Shown one piece after another: positions 7,179 through 14,966 of a stretch of DNA of 19,486 nt. Source of the stretch: Thermodesulfobacteriota bacterium (lineage in GTDB: Bacteria; Desulfobacterota; DSM-4660; Desulfatiglandales; Desulfatiglandaceae); contig JANQDY010000138.1 of assembly GCA_028278625.1 (NCBI GenBank), forward strand, positions 1 through 19,486, given 5' to 3'. The notes under the pieces were generated by a model that did no database searches, had not been told where the DNA came from, and saw nothing but the letters and a program-made list of their open reading frames with translations. Position numbers and translations under genes: made by a program. Numbering within the stretch: the stretch's first letter is position 1; the number at the start of each line of letters is the position of its first letter.

Positions 7179-8321
7179 ATGACTGCCAATGAAATACTGG
7201 ATATGTTGTATGGGACCCTCCACACAACCGGAATTTATAATTTTGAGTGGAATATCGTTGTCATGTGGGGTGTGGGAAGCCTGTTCATCTTTTTGGCGAT
7301 TGCCAAAAAATACGAACCACTTCTCCTGCTTCCCATCGGATTTGGCATTTTTATCGTTAATTTTCCTCTGGTTCCACTCATGGGTCATTCCCATGGCCAT
7401 CCTCAGCTTTTTCAGCTTTTCTATCACTACGGGCTCAAATGGGAAGTGATTCCATGCATTATCTTTTTGGGGCTGGGCGCCATGACCGACTTCGGGCCCC
7501 TGATCGCCAATCCCAAGACGCTGATCATCGGTGCGGGGGCTCAGTTGGGCGTTTTCATCACGTTCACGGGCACCGTACTGGTGGGTTTCACCCTTAAAGA
7601 GGCCGCATCCGTCAGTATTATCGGTGGTGCGGACGGTCCAACCACCATATATTTGACCCAGCATCTGGCGCCTCAGCTCCTTGGTGCAAACGCCCTGGCC
7701 GCCTATTCTTACATGGCCATGGTCCCTCTCATCCAGCCGCCAATCATGAAAATGATGACGAACCCGGAAGAGAGAAAAATCCGAATGCGTCAACTGAGGC
7801 CTGTTTCGCGTCAGGAAAAGATCCTCTTTCCCCTTGTAACATCAGGCATCATTGCCCTTTTGGTGCCCTCGGTCATACCCTTGATGGGGATGTTCATGCT
7901 TGGAAATCTGATGAAGGAAAGCGGCGTGGTGGAACGTTTGACCGGAACGGCCAAGGATTCACTGATGAATATCGTCACCATTTTCTTAGGTATATCCGTA
8001 GGGGCCACCATGCAGGCGGATAAATTTCTCAGTTGGAAGCCGCTCTTTATTTTTGGACTTGGCCTGGTCGATTTTGCCGTCTGTACCATTGGCGGCATCG
8101 TCACCGTCAAAATCATGAACCTCTTTCTCAAGGAAAAGATCAACCCTCTTATCGGTTCGGCCGGCGTTTCCGCGGTGCCCATGGCAGCAAGGGTTTCTCA
8201 GATGGAAGGGCTTAAATACGACCGATCAAACCATTTGCTGATGCATGCCGTGGGGCCGAATTTGGCCGGTGTCATCGGATCTGCCGCAGCAGCCGGCATG
8301 TTCATTGCAATGTTCGACTAA
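7179..8321 (+). CDS. sodium-pumping carboxybiotin decarboxylase beta subunit (OadB/GcdB family)
   Basis: Integral membrane subunit that decarboxylates carboxybiotin on the carrier protein and exports Na+. The 380-residue protein is hydrophobic, with about nine probable membrane segments. It keeps the residues shown to matter in Klebsiella OadB (D203, Y229, N373, G377, S382, R389) as Asp152 (IIGGADGPTT), Tyr178, Asn322, Gly326, Ser331 and Arg338 (NPLIGSAGVSAVPMAAR). The spacing between them is identical. GGAAGG precedes the ATG. Family members act in oxaloacetate, methylmalonyl-CoA, malonate or glutaconyl-CoA decarboxylases. Position 204 bp after dch favours glutaconyl-CoA, an intermediate after glutaryl-CoA oxidation. 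The carboxyltransferase subunit that sets substrate choice is not in the window, so substrate is inference. Confidence 0.93.
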   Translation: MTANEILDMLYGTLHTTGIYNFEWNIVVMWGVGSLFIFLAIAKKYEPLLLLPIGFGIFIVNFPLVPLMGHSHGHPQLFQLFYHYGLKWEVIPCIIFLGLGAMTDFGPLIANPKTLIIGAGAQLGVFITFTGTVLVGFTLKEAASVSIIGGADGPTTIYLTQHLAPQLLGANALAAYSYMAMVPLIQPPIMKMMTNPEERKIRMRQLRPVSRQEKILFPLVTSGIIALLVPSVIPLMGMFMLGNLMKESGVVERLTGTAKDSLMNIVTIFLGISVGATMQADKFLSWKPLFIFGLGLVDFAVCTIGGIVTVKIMNLFLKEKINPLIGSAGVSAVPMAARVSQMEGLKYDRSNHLLMHAVGPNLAGVIGSAAAAGMFIAMFD

Positions 8322-8366
8322 GGGCAGTTCAGGGTGTCAAACCTTAATTAGGTAAAGGATGATCAA

Positions 8367-8831
8367 ATGAAAAAGGGAGTGTTTCTGTTATTGATATTGC
8401 TGATGGTTCCGACAGGCTCAAACGCCGAGGATTTCTTGGGGGCGCCCGTGGTGAGCGGGGGGGAAGAGGGCCTCAGGACCGACGCGCGCCTGGAGATGAA
8501 AACTTCCATGAGCCACGACGAAGTGGTGTTGTTTTACAGGGAACAATTAAAGGAAGTGCCGGACATTAAATTCCGTGATTGGAAAGATGCAACCTACATT
8601 GAGGATGACGGTGCGCTACCCTGGCATTCCATCACCATTTCGAAACACGACAAAAACGGAACGACCATCGTCATCGTAAAAGATAACTGGACATGGATTA
8701 TCGGAACACTGGTTTTGCGGTATATCGGTGTATTTGCGGTTCTGATTGTTTTGTTGGTGGGCATGGTTATTTCAGGAAAGATCATCTCCGCATCGGTGAA
8801 GAGGGCGGAGAAGAAAAAGGCCGCCGCATAG
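8367..8831 (+). CDS. unrecognised protein with signal peptide and C-terminal membrane segment
   Basis: I do not recognise a named family for this 154-residue protein. A signal peptide is clear: Lys2-Lys3, a leucine-rich core and a likely cut after SNA at residue 20. Residues about 21-108 form a small exported domain with a helix-like segment SHDEVVLFYREQLKEV (49-64) and an acidic-aromatic stretch (FRDWKDATYIEDDGALPW). A single membrane helix spans about 110-136, followed by a basic cytoplasmic tail (KRAEKKKAAA). It starts 45 bp after the decarboxylase beta gene, which has no terminator, and a terminator follows its own stop. It is therefore almost certainly cotranscribed with the pump. A short single-helix anchor subunit (gamma/OadG-like) is known in such pumps, and this could be a functional stand-in. 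That is inference from position and topology, not homology. Confidence 0.8.
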   Translation: MKKGVFLLLILLMVPTGSNAEDFLGAPVVSGGEEGLRTDARLEMKTSMSHDEVVLFYREQLKEVPDIKFRDWKDATYIEDDGALPWHSITISKHDKNGTTIVIVKDNWTWIIGTLVLRYIGVFAVLIVLLVGMVISGKIISASVKRAEKKKAAA

Positions 8832-8856
8832 CCCATGTGTTGAACCCCACAATGAA

Positions 8857-8890
8857 AAAAGCCGCCATTTCCCAAATAGCGGCTTTTCTT
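8857..8890. terminator. bidirectional intrinsic terminator
   Basis: AAAAGCCGC (8857-8865) and GCGGCTTTT (8879-8887) form the stem, extended inside by ATTT/AAAT around a CCC loop. The 3' T-run ends the plus-strand transcript of 8367-8831. The A-run on the other side gives a U-run for the minus-strand biotin-carrier gene that converges here. Confidence 0.85.
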
Positions 8891-8933
8891 GAAAACAGGT
8901 TTTGGGACACCCGCCTGCAGGAGAAAAAGGAAA

Positions 8934-9146
8934 TTATTCCAATGTAATCAGGACGCCTTCGGCTTCAACCGTGTCACCGTTTTTGCAGTTTACCTCTTTA
9001 ACCGTGCCCGAGGCTTCTGATACAACCGGTAATTCCATCTTCATGGCTTCCAGGATAACCACTTCATCTCCTTCGCTGACCGCATCGCCCGGATTCACCT
9101 TCACGTCAATAACCTTACCCCCCATGGGAGCAACAATTTCACTCAC
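8934..9146 (-). CDS. free-standing biotin carrier protein
   Basis: Carries the carboxyl group between a carboxyltransferase and the membrane decarboxylase. The protein is a single biotinyl domain with the EAMKM biotinylation site and flanking family motifs (VAPMGGKV, VNPGDAVSEGDEVVILEA, GTVKEV). The start is set by the ribosome site: AAGGAGG at 9155-9161 lies 8 nt before a GTG at 9144-9146. An in-frame TTG at 9150-9152 is only 2 nt away, too close. From the GTG the protein has 70 residues and the biotinyl lysine is Lys36. It lacks the Pro/Ala linker and N-terminal extension of many BCCP and GcdC proteins. It converges on the pump genes and shares their terminator. It is most likely the carrier for that decarboxylase; service to another biotin enzyme is possible. 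Confidence 0.9.
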   Translation of the reverse strand: MSEIVAPMGGKVIDVKVNPGDAVSEGDEVVILEAMKMELPVVSEASGTVKEVNCKNGDTVEAEGVLITLE

Positions 9147-9265
9147 AGCCAATACCTCCTTTATCCATTAATTTCCCCAAACTGCGCATTGTGCATTTGG
9201 GCTGATTAAAAACTTAGAAAATCGCTCCGAACCGTATTCTTCAGAGAGTATTGTATGATTTAGAT

Positions 9266-9293
9266 CTTCATGGCAATTTATGAAGAATTCATA
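9266..9293. promoter_or_regulatory. candidate operator with three alternating half-sites
   Basis: CTTCAT (9266-9271), ATGAAG (9280-9285) and TTCATA (9288-9293) alternate in orientation, forming two overlapping dyads. They lie at and just downstream of the predicted -10 of the minus-strand biotin-carrier promoter, where a repressor could act. The regulator is unknown. Confidence 0.35.
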
Positions 9294-9320
9294 TAACATG
9301 GTGTAACTGGTTCTTGTCAA
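9293..9320 (-). promoter_or_regulatory. candidate promoter of the biotin carrier gene
   Basis: On the minus strand a perfect TTGACA (plus-strand 9315-9320) is followed after 16 bp by TGTTAT (9293-9298). A start near 9286 would leave a leader of about 140 nt before the GTG at 9146. Confidence 0.35.
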
Positions 9321-9356
9321 GCACAATATCAGGCTTGCCCAAATAAAAGAGATACC

Positions 9357-9385
9357 TTGACAGGAAGGTCAAGATTATCTATTTT
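9357..9385 (+). promoter_or_regulatory. candidate promoter of pilC and the genes after it
   Basis: TTGACA (9357-9362), 17 bp, TATTTT (9380-9385). It is the best sigma-70-like match in the gap. I found no convincing sigma-54 GG-N10-GC element. Confidence 0.35.
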
Positions 9386-9495
9386 CCCTTAACTGCCTAT
9401 TTAGATTGCGAAATTGGCAAATATGAAAATGGATTGGTTCCATTTTTCATTTTGAAGTTGGTGTCCTGGGTACAAGCGATTTGCGGAGAAGCATA

Positions 9496-10704
9496 ATGCC
9501 GGAATATAAATGGGTTGCCGAAACGAGAAAGGGAAAAACCATTCGTGGTGAAGTGGAGGCCGCCGATGAAAGGATGGCGAGATTGCAGTTGAAACGTCGC
9601 AATCTCAAAATCAAGAAAATCAAGGAAAAACCGAAAGATCTCTTTGCAAACGTCTCGTTCATGCAGCCGAAAATCACCAGCAAGGACCTGGTTATTTTTA
9701 CCCGCCAGTTTTCAACCATGATCGATGCCGGCCTACCCCTTGTGCAGGGACTCACCATACTGGCAGAGCAAATGGAGAATAAGACCTTTAAGGGGGTCTT
9801 GAAGCAGGTGGTTACAGACGTGGAGGGCGGTGCCAGTCTGGCCGAATCGCTGCAGAAGCATCCCAAGGTTTTTGACAGCCTCTTTGTAAACCTGGTTGCG
9901 GCCGGTGAAGTGGGTGGGATACTGGACACGATTCTGCAGCGTCTGGCCACCCATATCGAAAAGGCCCAGAAATTGAAATCGCGCATCAAAAGTGCCATGA
10001 CGTATCCGGCCATTGTGGTCGCCATCGCCATCTTGGTGATTTCGGTAATTATGATTTTTGTCATTCCCGTGTTTGAAAGCATGTTCAAAGATTTCGGCTC
10101 GGCGTTGCCGCTCCCGACCCAGATCGTGGTCAATATAAGCCGTTTCACAAAAGGGAATGTTCATTACATGATCGGCGCCCTTATCGTGTTGGTGTTTGCT
10201 TTCAAACGATATAAGAACACAAAAGCGGGAAGAAAGCAGGTGGACACCCTGGCGCTTAAATTGCCGGTATTTGGACCCCTTCTAAAGAAAGTAGCGGTGG
10301 CCAGTTTTACCAGAACCCTTGGAACCATGATTGCCAGCGGGGTACCCATTATTTCGGCCATGGAAATCGTGGCCAAGACCGCCGGTAATGTCGTATTGGA
10401 AGAGGTCATACTGGACGTCCGCTCCAGCATTGCCGAGGGACAGCCCATTGCGGAGCCCCTATCGGAAAATGAAATATTCCCCAATATGGTTGTTCAGATG
10501 ATCGGTGTGGGTGAGGCCACGGGGGCCCTTGAAACCATGTTGGAAAAAATCGCGGACTTTTATGACGATGAGGTGGATGCAGCCGTGGATGCTTTGACAT
10601 CCATGCTTGAGCCGCTCCTAATGGTTTTTCTTGGCGGTACCATCGGCGGGCTTGTGGTTGCCATGTATCTGCCAATATTCAAGATGGCTGCGGCCATGGG
10701 TTAA
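9496..10704 (+). CDS. pilC: type IV pilus / type II secretion inner-membrane platform protein PilC
   Basis: Polytopic platform protein on which the pilus motor ATPases act. The chosen ATG at 9496 gives MPEYKWVAETRKGKT, the usual PilC beginning, with GGAGAA 5 nt upstream. A TTG at 9481 in the same frame lacks a ribosome site and would add five residues. The 402-residue protein has two T2SSF domains, at about 64-187 (KDLVIFTRQFSTMIDAGLPL) and 268-390 (VASFTRTLGTMIASGVPI). Each is followed by membrane segments (IVVAIAILVISVIMIFVIPV; LEPLLMVFLGGTIGGLVV), plus a middle one. Length and layout are normal. The motor genes pilB and pilT, often upstream of pilC, are absent. The next gene, pilS-like, starts 11 bp later. 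GspF of a type II system is the alternative; the PilS neighbour favours pili. Confidence 0.92.
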   Translation: MPEYKWVAETRKGKTIRGEVEAADERMARLQLKRRNLKIKKIKEKPKDLFANVSFMQPKITSKDLVIFTRQFSTMIDAGLPLVQGLTILAEQMENKTFKGVLKQVVTDVEGGASLAESLQKHPKVFDSLFVNLVAAGEVGGILDTILQRLATHIEKAQKLKSRIKSAMTYPAIVVAIAILVISVIMIFVIPVFESMFKDFGSALPLPTQIVVNISRFTKGNVHYMIGALIVLVFAFKRYKNTKAGRKQVDTLALKLPVFGPLLKKVAVASFTRTLGTMIASGVPIISAMEIVAKTAGNVVLEEVILDVRSSIAEGQPIAEPLSENEIFPNMVVQMIGVGEATGALETMLEKIADFYDDEVDAAVDALTSMLEPLLMVFLGGTIGGLVVAMYLPIFKMAAAMG

Positions 10705-10715
10705 AAATAACAGGC

Positions 10716-12422
10716 ATGAATACCCATCATCGCAGTGAAAGGGACAGAGAACTCCTGAAAAGGCTGCAAGTTCTGATGTTCCTAAGAGTTTTGTTCGTCT
10801 CGGTGATCCTGGGTGCCCTCATCATTATACGGTTCCGGGAAATACGCCTTGAAATCAGCGATGTGCAAAGTGCCCCCTATATCCTTCTTGCGGTTATATA
10901 TTTCACAAATATCGTATATATTTTCCTGATCAAATACCTGGGACGAATACGGCTTCAAGCCTATTTTCAACTCTTCTTTGATACCGTTTTCATCACCTTT
11001 TTCATATACACCACGGGTGGCATCGAAAGCATTTTTTCATTCCTGTTTATTCTAAACATTTTCAGCGCCGGCATCATATTCTCTCGCAAGGGCGGTATCC
11101 TCATCGCATCGGCAAGCAGTATCCTCTACGGTTTGATGCTGGATTTGCATTTTTATGGCCTGATTGAACCCATAAAGAGCCCGCTATATGATGCCCCAGA
11201 CGCCTACAGCGGCGCATTTTTGTTCTACAGAATTCTCGTGAACATGATCGCTTTCTATCTGGTGGGTTATCTCAGCGGCTTTCTGGCTGAGCAGATGAAA
11301 GAGAGCCGGGCGGAACTCAAGGAAACCAGGCTCGATCTAAACAAACTGGAAGCGCTTCACGAAAGCATCATCAACAGCATCGATTCGGGGCTTATTGTTT
11401 TGAATGATGAAGAACGCGTCATGCTTTTCAATCCAACAGCGGAGAAGATCTTCGGCATCCGGAGCCATGAGATCTTGGAGCAGCCCCTGGATACGGCGAT
11501 TCCAGATTTGTACGGGCATATAAGAAGCGCTATGGAAGTGCGTCCCTCTCCCCACACACCGCCATTCATGGACATGCCCTACCGGAAAGGGGACGGCGCA
11601 AAAACCTATCTTAGGCTTTCGGTTTCCCCGCTTCGCCATTTTTCAAGCGAAGAGAGTGGTAAGATTGCCGTCATTCAAGATGTAACCGAGATCAAACGGA
11701 TTGAAGAAAGCATGAAAAAGGTGGAAGGACTGGCCCTGGTGGGAGAAATGGCTGCCGGCATTGCCCATGAAATCAGGAATCCCATGGCATCCATCAGCGG
11801 CTCCATTGAGGTGCTGAAAGAAGGGGGTGAATGGGATAGCACACAGAATCGGCTGATGTCCATAGTTTCAAGGGAAATCGATCGGTTGAATCAGCTAATC
11901 AGTGATTTCCTCCTCTTTGCACGGCCAAAGGCGGTCAACTGGAAGACGTTCGATCTCAATGAGGTCGTAAAAGAGTCCCTGACCCTTTATAGGAACAGTC
12001 CTCGCTGGAACGAAAAAGTCCGCGTGATCACACATTTCATGGATTCGGTGATGGTTGAGTCGGATCCGGCGCTCATAAAGCAAGTCTTATGGAATCTTTT
12101 TTTGAATGCGAGCGATGCCATGCCTGAGGGCGGAATCATTGAAATCGGCACCAGGTGGGCTTTTGAAGCATCCCAGCCAAGCACCAAAAAAGTGGCGATC
12201 ACGATCCGCGATACAGGTGACGGATTTGATCCAATAACCCTTCCAAAATTGTTTACGCCTTTCTTTACCACAAAGGAAGAAGGGTCGGGGCTCGGACTGG
12301 CGACTGTAAAACGGATTATGGACGAACTCAGAGGGAGGATTTCCGGGCGCAATCACCCTCAGGGCGGTGCTGAAATCACCATTATTCTGCCGAAGGTTTC
12401 CGGTGCTGATCATTCCCTTTGA
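10716..12422 (+). CDS. pilS: membrane sensor histidine kinase, PilS-like
   Basis: Senses a membrane or intracellular signal and phosphorylates a response regulator, in known systems the sigma-54 activator PilR. The 568-residue protein has about six N-terminal membrane segments (roughly 22-190) and a short coiled linker (AEQMKESRAELKETRLDLNK). A PAS domain follows at about 215-330 (ESIINSIDSGLIVLNDEERV). The HisKA domain has phosphoacceptor His351 in AAGIAHEIRNPMASISG. The ATPase domain shows the N box (LWNLFLNASDAMPEGG), G1 (DTGDGF), F box (FTPFFTTK) and G2 (GSGLGLATVKRI). No conserved residue appears missing. The ribosome site is weak and the gene begins 11 bp after pilC, so translation is probably coupled. 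No response-regulator gene is adjacent, which is unusual for pilS. The PilS name rests on architecture and the pilC neighbour. Confidence 0.88.
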   Translation: MNTHHRSERDRELLKRLQVLMFLRVLFVSVILGALIIIRFREIRLEISDVQSAPYILLAVIYFTNIVYIFLIKYLGRIRLQAYFQLFFDTVFITFFIYTTGGIESIFSFLFILNIFSAGIIFSRKGGILIASASSILYGLMLDLHFYGLIEPIKSPLYDAPDAYSGAFLFYRILVNMIAFYLVGYLSGFLAEQMKESRAELKETRLDLNKLEALHESIINSIDSGLIVLNDEERVMLFNPTAEKIFGIRSHEILEQPLDTAIPDLYGHIRSAMEVRPSPHTPPFMDMPYRKGDGAKTYLRLSVSPLRHFSSEESGKIAVIQDVTEIKRIEESMKKVEGLALVGEMAAGIAHEIRNPMASISGSIEVLKEGGEWDSTQNRLMSIVSREIDRLNQLISDFLLFARPKAVNWKTFDLNEVVKESLTLYRNSPRWNEKVRVITHFMDSVMVESDPALIKQVLWNLFLNASDAMPEGGIIEIGTRWAFEASQPSTKKVAITIRDTGDGFDPITLPKLFTPFFTTKEEGSGLGLATVKRIMDELRGRISGRNHPQGGAEITIILPKVSGADHSL

Positions 12423-12437
12423 ATTAGAGATATTGCC

Positions 12438-14966
12438 ATGAACATATGTGAACAGACCTGGGCTTCCGATCTCACCCGTCCCAGCCGATACCTGAATAAT
12501 GAAATCAACACGGTTCAGAAAGATCTTTCAAGAATCGAAGTATCCATGGCACTGGTATTTCCGGATACGCCCGAAGTGGGCATGAGCCATCTGGGTCTTA
12601 GAATTCTCTATCACCTCTTAAACGATCGTGACTGGATTTCAGCTGAAAGGGCCTTTTCCCCCTGGCCCGACCTGGAAACTGCGCTGAGGCGGGTTGATTT
12701 GCCGCTAACAACATGCGAATCCGGACGGCCGCTTCAGGCCTTCGATGTGATCGGTTTCAGCCTTCAACATGAGCTTTCCTATACGAACATCATAAATGCG
12801 CTTGATCTCTGCGGCATTCCTTTCTTGGCAGAAGCGAGGGGAGAGGGATATCCTATTATTGCAGCCGGTGGGCCCGCTTGTTTCAATCCGGAACCGGTTG
12901 CCGATTTTTTTGATATCATGGTCATTGGTGACGGTGAAGATGTTTCCCTGGACATCTGTAAAGCAATTCGGACTGGAAAACGGAAGGGCATGCAGAAATC
13001 TCATATCCTGGATTCCCTTTCCAGAATCCGGGGCGTCTATGTGCCCTCCCTTTTTGAGCCCCGATACGCGCGGGATGGTAGGATTGCTGAGATCGTTCCG
13101 AAACGTGATGACCAAAGATGGGTCAACAAGGCCGTTATATCACAACTGGATGCCTATCCGTATCCTGAACGCCAAATCGTCCCATATACGGAGCTGGTTC
13201 ACGATCGCGTTGCAGTGGAGATTTCCCGTGGTTGCACCCGGGGGTGCCGTTTCTGTCAGGCGGGAATGATCTATAGACCCGTGCGCGAAAGAAGCCCCGA
13301 ATCCATCCTTAAGATTGCCGAGAAGACGTTGAAACTGACCGGTTATGAGGATTTGTCCCTATTGTCACTCAGTTCCGGCGACTACAGCCATATCGGACCG
13401 CTCCTTTCCACGCTCATGGACTTTCATTCTTCCGATCATACCGGGATCAGCCTCCCTTCGCTTCGGGTGGACAGCCTGGATGCCCATATGATGGCCCAGA
13501 TCAAAAGAGTTCGAAAAACAGGGTTTACCCTTGCCCCGGAAGCAGGAAACAATCGCTTGAGGCGCGTCATCAACAAGGGACTCACCCAATCGGACATTCT
13601 GGAAACGGCAAAAGCCGTATACGGTTCCGGATGGAATCTGATCAAGCTTTATTTCATGATCGGCCTCCCGTTTGAATCGGATGAGGACCTTCAGGACATC
13701 ATCGGCTTGGCCCGGCAGATCACGAGATTATCGGGCAGAAGAGGGAAGGGGAAAAAGGTCAATGTCAGTGTCTCCACATTTGTGCCCAAAAGCCATACCC
13801 CTTTCATGTGGATGCCGCAGATACCGCTGGATGAGAGCCGCAGACGGATAGAATTGATTCGAGAGGGGCTCAAGGGGAGCGGTGTAAGGGTGAAATGGAA
13901 TCAGCCGGAGTTGAGCTGGCTCGAAGGGATCATGGCCAGGGGTGACAGGAGATTGAGCCAAGTCATTGTCGAGGCTTGGAAGCTGGGTGCCAGGTTTGAT
14001 GCCTGGAGCGAGCATTTCAATATGGTGGTTTGGAAGGAGGCCTTTTTCCGTTCCGGGATTGAGCCGGAGTTCTATCACAGAGAGCGGGATGTTAATGAGG
14101 TTTTGCCCTGGGACCATATCCGATCGGGCGTTTCAAAGGCCTTTTTAAGAAAAGAACGGAAAAAGGCCCAAAAAGAACACTTCACCGCCGACTGTCGGGA
14201 ACAATGTCATGAGTGCGGTGTATGTGATCATGATGACATTGATCCGATTCTGTATAACAACCAGTCGTTTCAACCGAAAAAGCCGTCATCCAGAGAGGAT
14301 AAAGCCGATGCGGTGAGCAGGTTTCGGCTTGACTTTTCAAAAATGGGAAACGCCCGTTACCTCAGCCATCTGGAATTGATGCGTGTTTTAAACCGCGCTT
14401 TCAGGCGGGCCGGATTGAAGCTTGCCTATTCCAAGGGATTCCATCCATTGCCTAAAATTTCATTTCTTTCGGCCCTGCCGGTGGGTACCGAAAGCATGGC
14501 GGAAACGGCGGTGATTGAACTGGTTCATGACTTGGATGCACACCATCTAAAAGCCGCCATTAACCGGGAACTCCCCTCCGGGATCAGCATAAGAGGGGTG
14601 GAGAAGGTCTCCCCGTCGGCAAAGAAGCTTCGCCTCAAGGCTTCCCGTTTTCGCATAACGCTCCACGGAATAACGTTCAGCGAAGCAAGTCTGGCGAAAT
14701 TCCTCCGCTCCCGCCATTTTGAGGTTGTCAAAACCAACAAAAAAGGGGAACATGCCATTGATGCCCGAAGCCTCGTGACTGCCATGAGAATGGTTTCGCC
14801 TAATGAAATCGAAATGACCATCAGGCAAACGGACACATTGTCCCTTAAGCCTAAAGAGATCATCAAAGGTGTATTCGCGCTGGATGAAGGCGATCTATCG
14901 AAAATGAACATATTGAAAATAGAGCAGATTTTTCAAAAAAGCGGGAGAAATCGGGGAGCCCCATGA
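12438..14966 (+). CDS. B12-binding-type radical SAM protein fused to DUF2344 (TIGR03960 + TIGR03936)
   Basis: An 842-residue protein of unknown substrate. The N-terminal part (about 1-240) resembles the TIGR03960 family with a cobalamin-binding-like fold (FDVIGFSLQHELSYTNIINA, IIAAGGPACFNPEPVADFF). The radical SAM core has the CxxxCxxC iron-sulfur site at Cys266, Cys270 and Cys273 (RGCTRGCRFCQAGM), then LSLSSGDYS and TLAPEAGNNRLRR. A second cysteine group, Cys586, Cys590, Cys593 and Cys596 (CREQCHECGVC), could bind another cluster or zinc. The C-terminal part from about 630 is DUF2344 (FSKMGNARYLSHLELMRVLN, AYSKGFHPLPKISF). In many bacteria the two parts are separate genes; here they are one. 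It starts 15 bp after the kinase gene and overlaps rng by ATGA. Families of this type are often next to rng, suggesting an RNA or ribosome role, unproven. Confidence 0.92.
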   Translation: MNICEQTWASDLTRPSRYLNNEINTVQKDLSRIEVSMALVFPDTPEVGMSHLGLRILYHLLNDRDWISAERAFSPWPDLETALRRVDLPLTTCESGRPLQAFDVIGFSLQHELSYTNIINALDLCGIPFLAEARGEGYPIIAAGGPACFNPEPVADFFDIMVIGDGEDVSLDICKAIRTGKRKGMQKSHILDSLSRIRGVYVPSLFEPRYARDGRIAEIVPKRDDQRWVNKAVISQLDAYPYPERQIVPYTELVHDRVAVEISRGCTRGCRFCQAGMIYRPVRERSPESILKIAEKTLKLTGYEDLSLLSLSSGDYSHIGPLLSTLMDFHSSDHTGISLPSLRVDSLDAHMMAQIKRVRKTGFTLAPEAGNNRLRRVINKGLTQSDILETAKAVYGSGWNLIKLYFMIGLPFESDEDLQDIIGLARQITRLSGRRGKGKKVNVSVSTFVPKSHTPFMWMPQIPLDESRRRIELIREGLKGSGVRVKWNQPELSWLEGIMARGDRRLSQVIVEAWKLGARFDAWSEHFNMVVWKEAFFRSGIEPEFYHRERDVNEVLPWDHIRSGVSKAFLRKERKKAQKEHFTADCREQCHECGVCDHDDIDPILYNNQSFQPKKPSSREDKADAVSRFRLDFSKMGNARYLSHLELMRVLNRAFRRAGLKLAYSKGFHPLPKISFLSALPVGTESMAETAVIELVHDLDAHHLKAAINRELPSGISIRGVEKVSPSAKKLRLKASRFRITLHGITFSEASLAKFLRSRHFEVVKTNKKGEHAIDARSLVTAMRMVSPNEIEMTIRQTDTLSLKPKEIIKGVFALDEGDLSKMNILKIEQIFQKSGRNRGAP

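Larger units (their letters stand above)
9147..9495. other. 349-bp divergent control region, no gene seen
   Basis: No credible coding sequence on either strand. It separates the minus-strand biotin carrier from plus-strand pilC, holds a candidate promoter for each, and contains several short dyads (TATGAA-GAA-TTCATA at 9279-9293; CTTGTCAAG at 9313-9321; CTTGAC-N6-GTCAAG at 9356-9373). The last two partly reflect the TTGACA boxes of the promoters. An imperfect dyad TGCGCATTGTGCA is at 9183-9195. Confidence 0.6.

Noticed and set aside
9481..9483. TTG at 9481 as pilC start
   Set aside because: No ribosome site; the ATG at 9496 has GGAGAA and gives the normal PilC N-terminus.
9147..9495. A hidden small gene, tRNA or small RNA in the 349-bp gap
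   Set aside because: No open frame with a ribosome site, no cloverleaf and no stem followed by a T-run; only promoter-like and dyad elements are visible.
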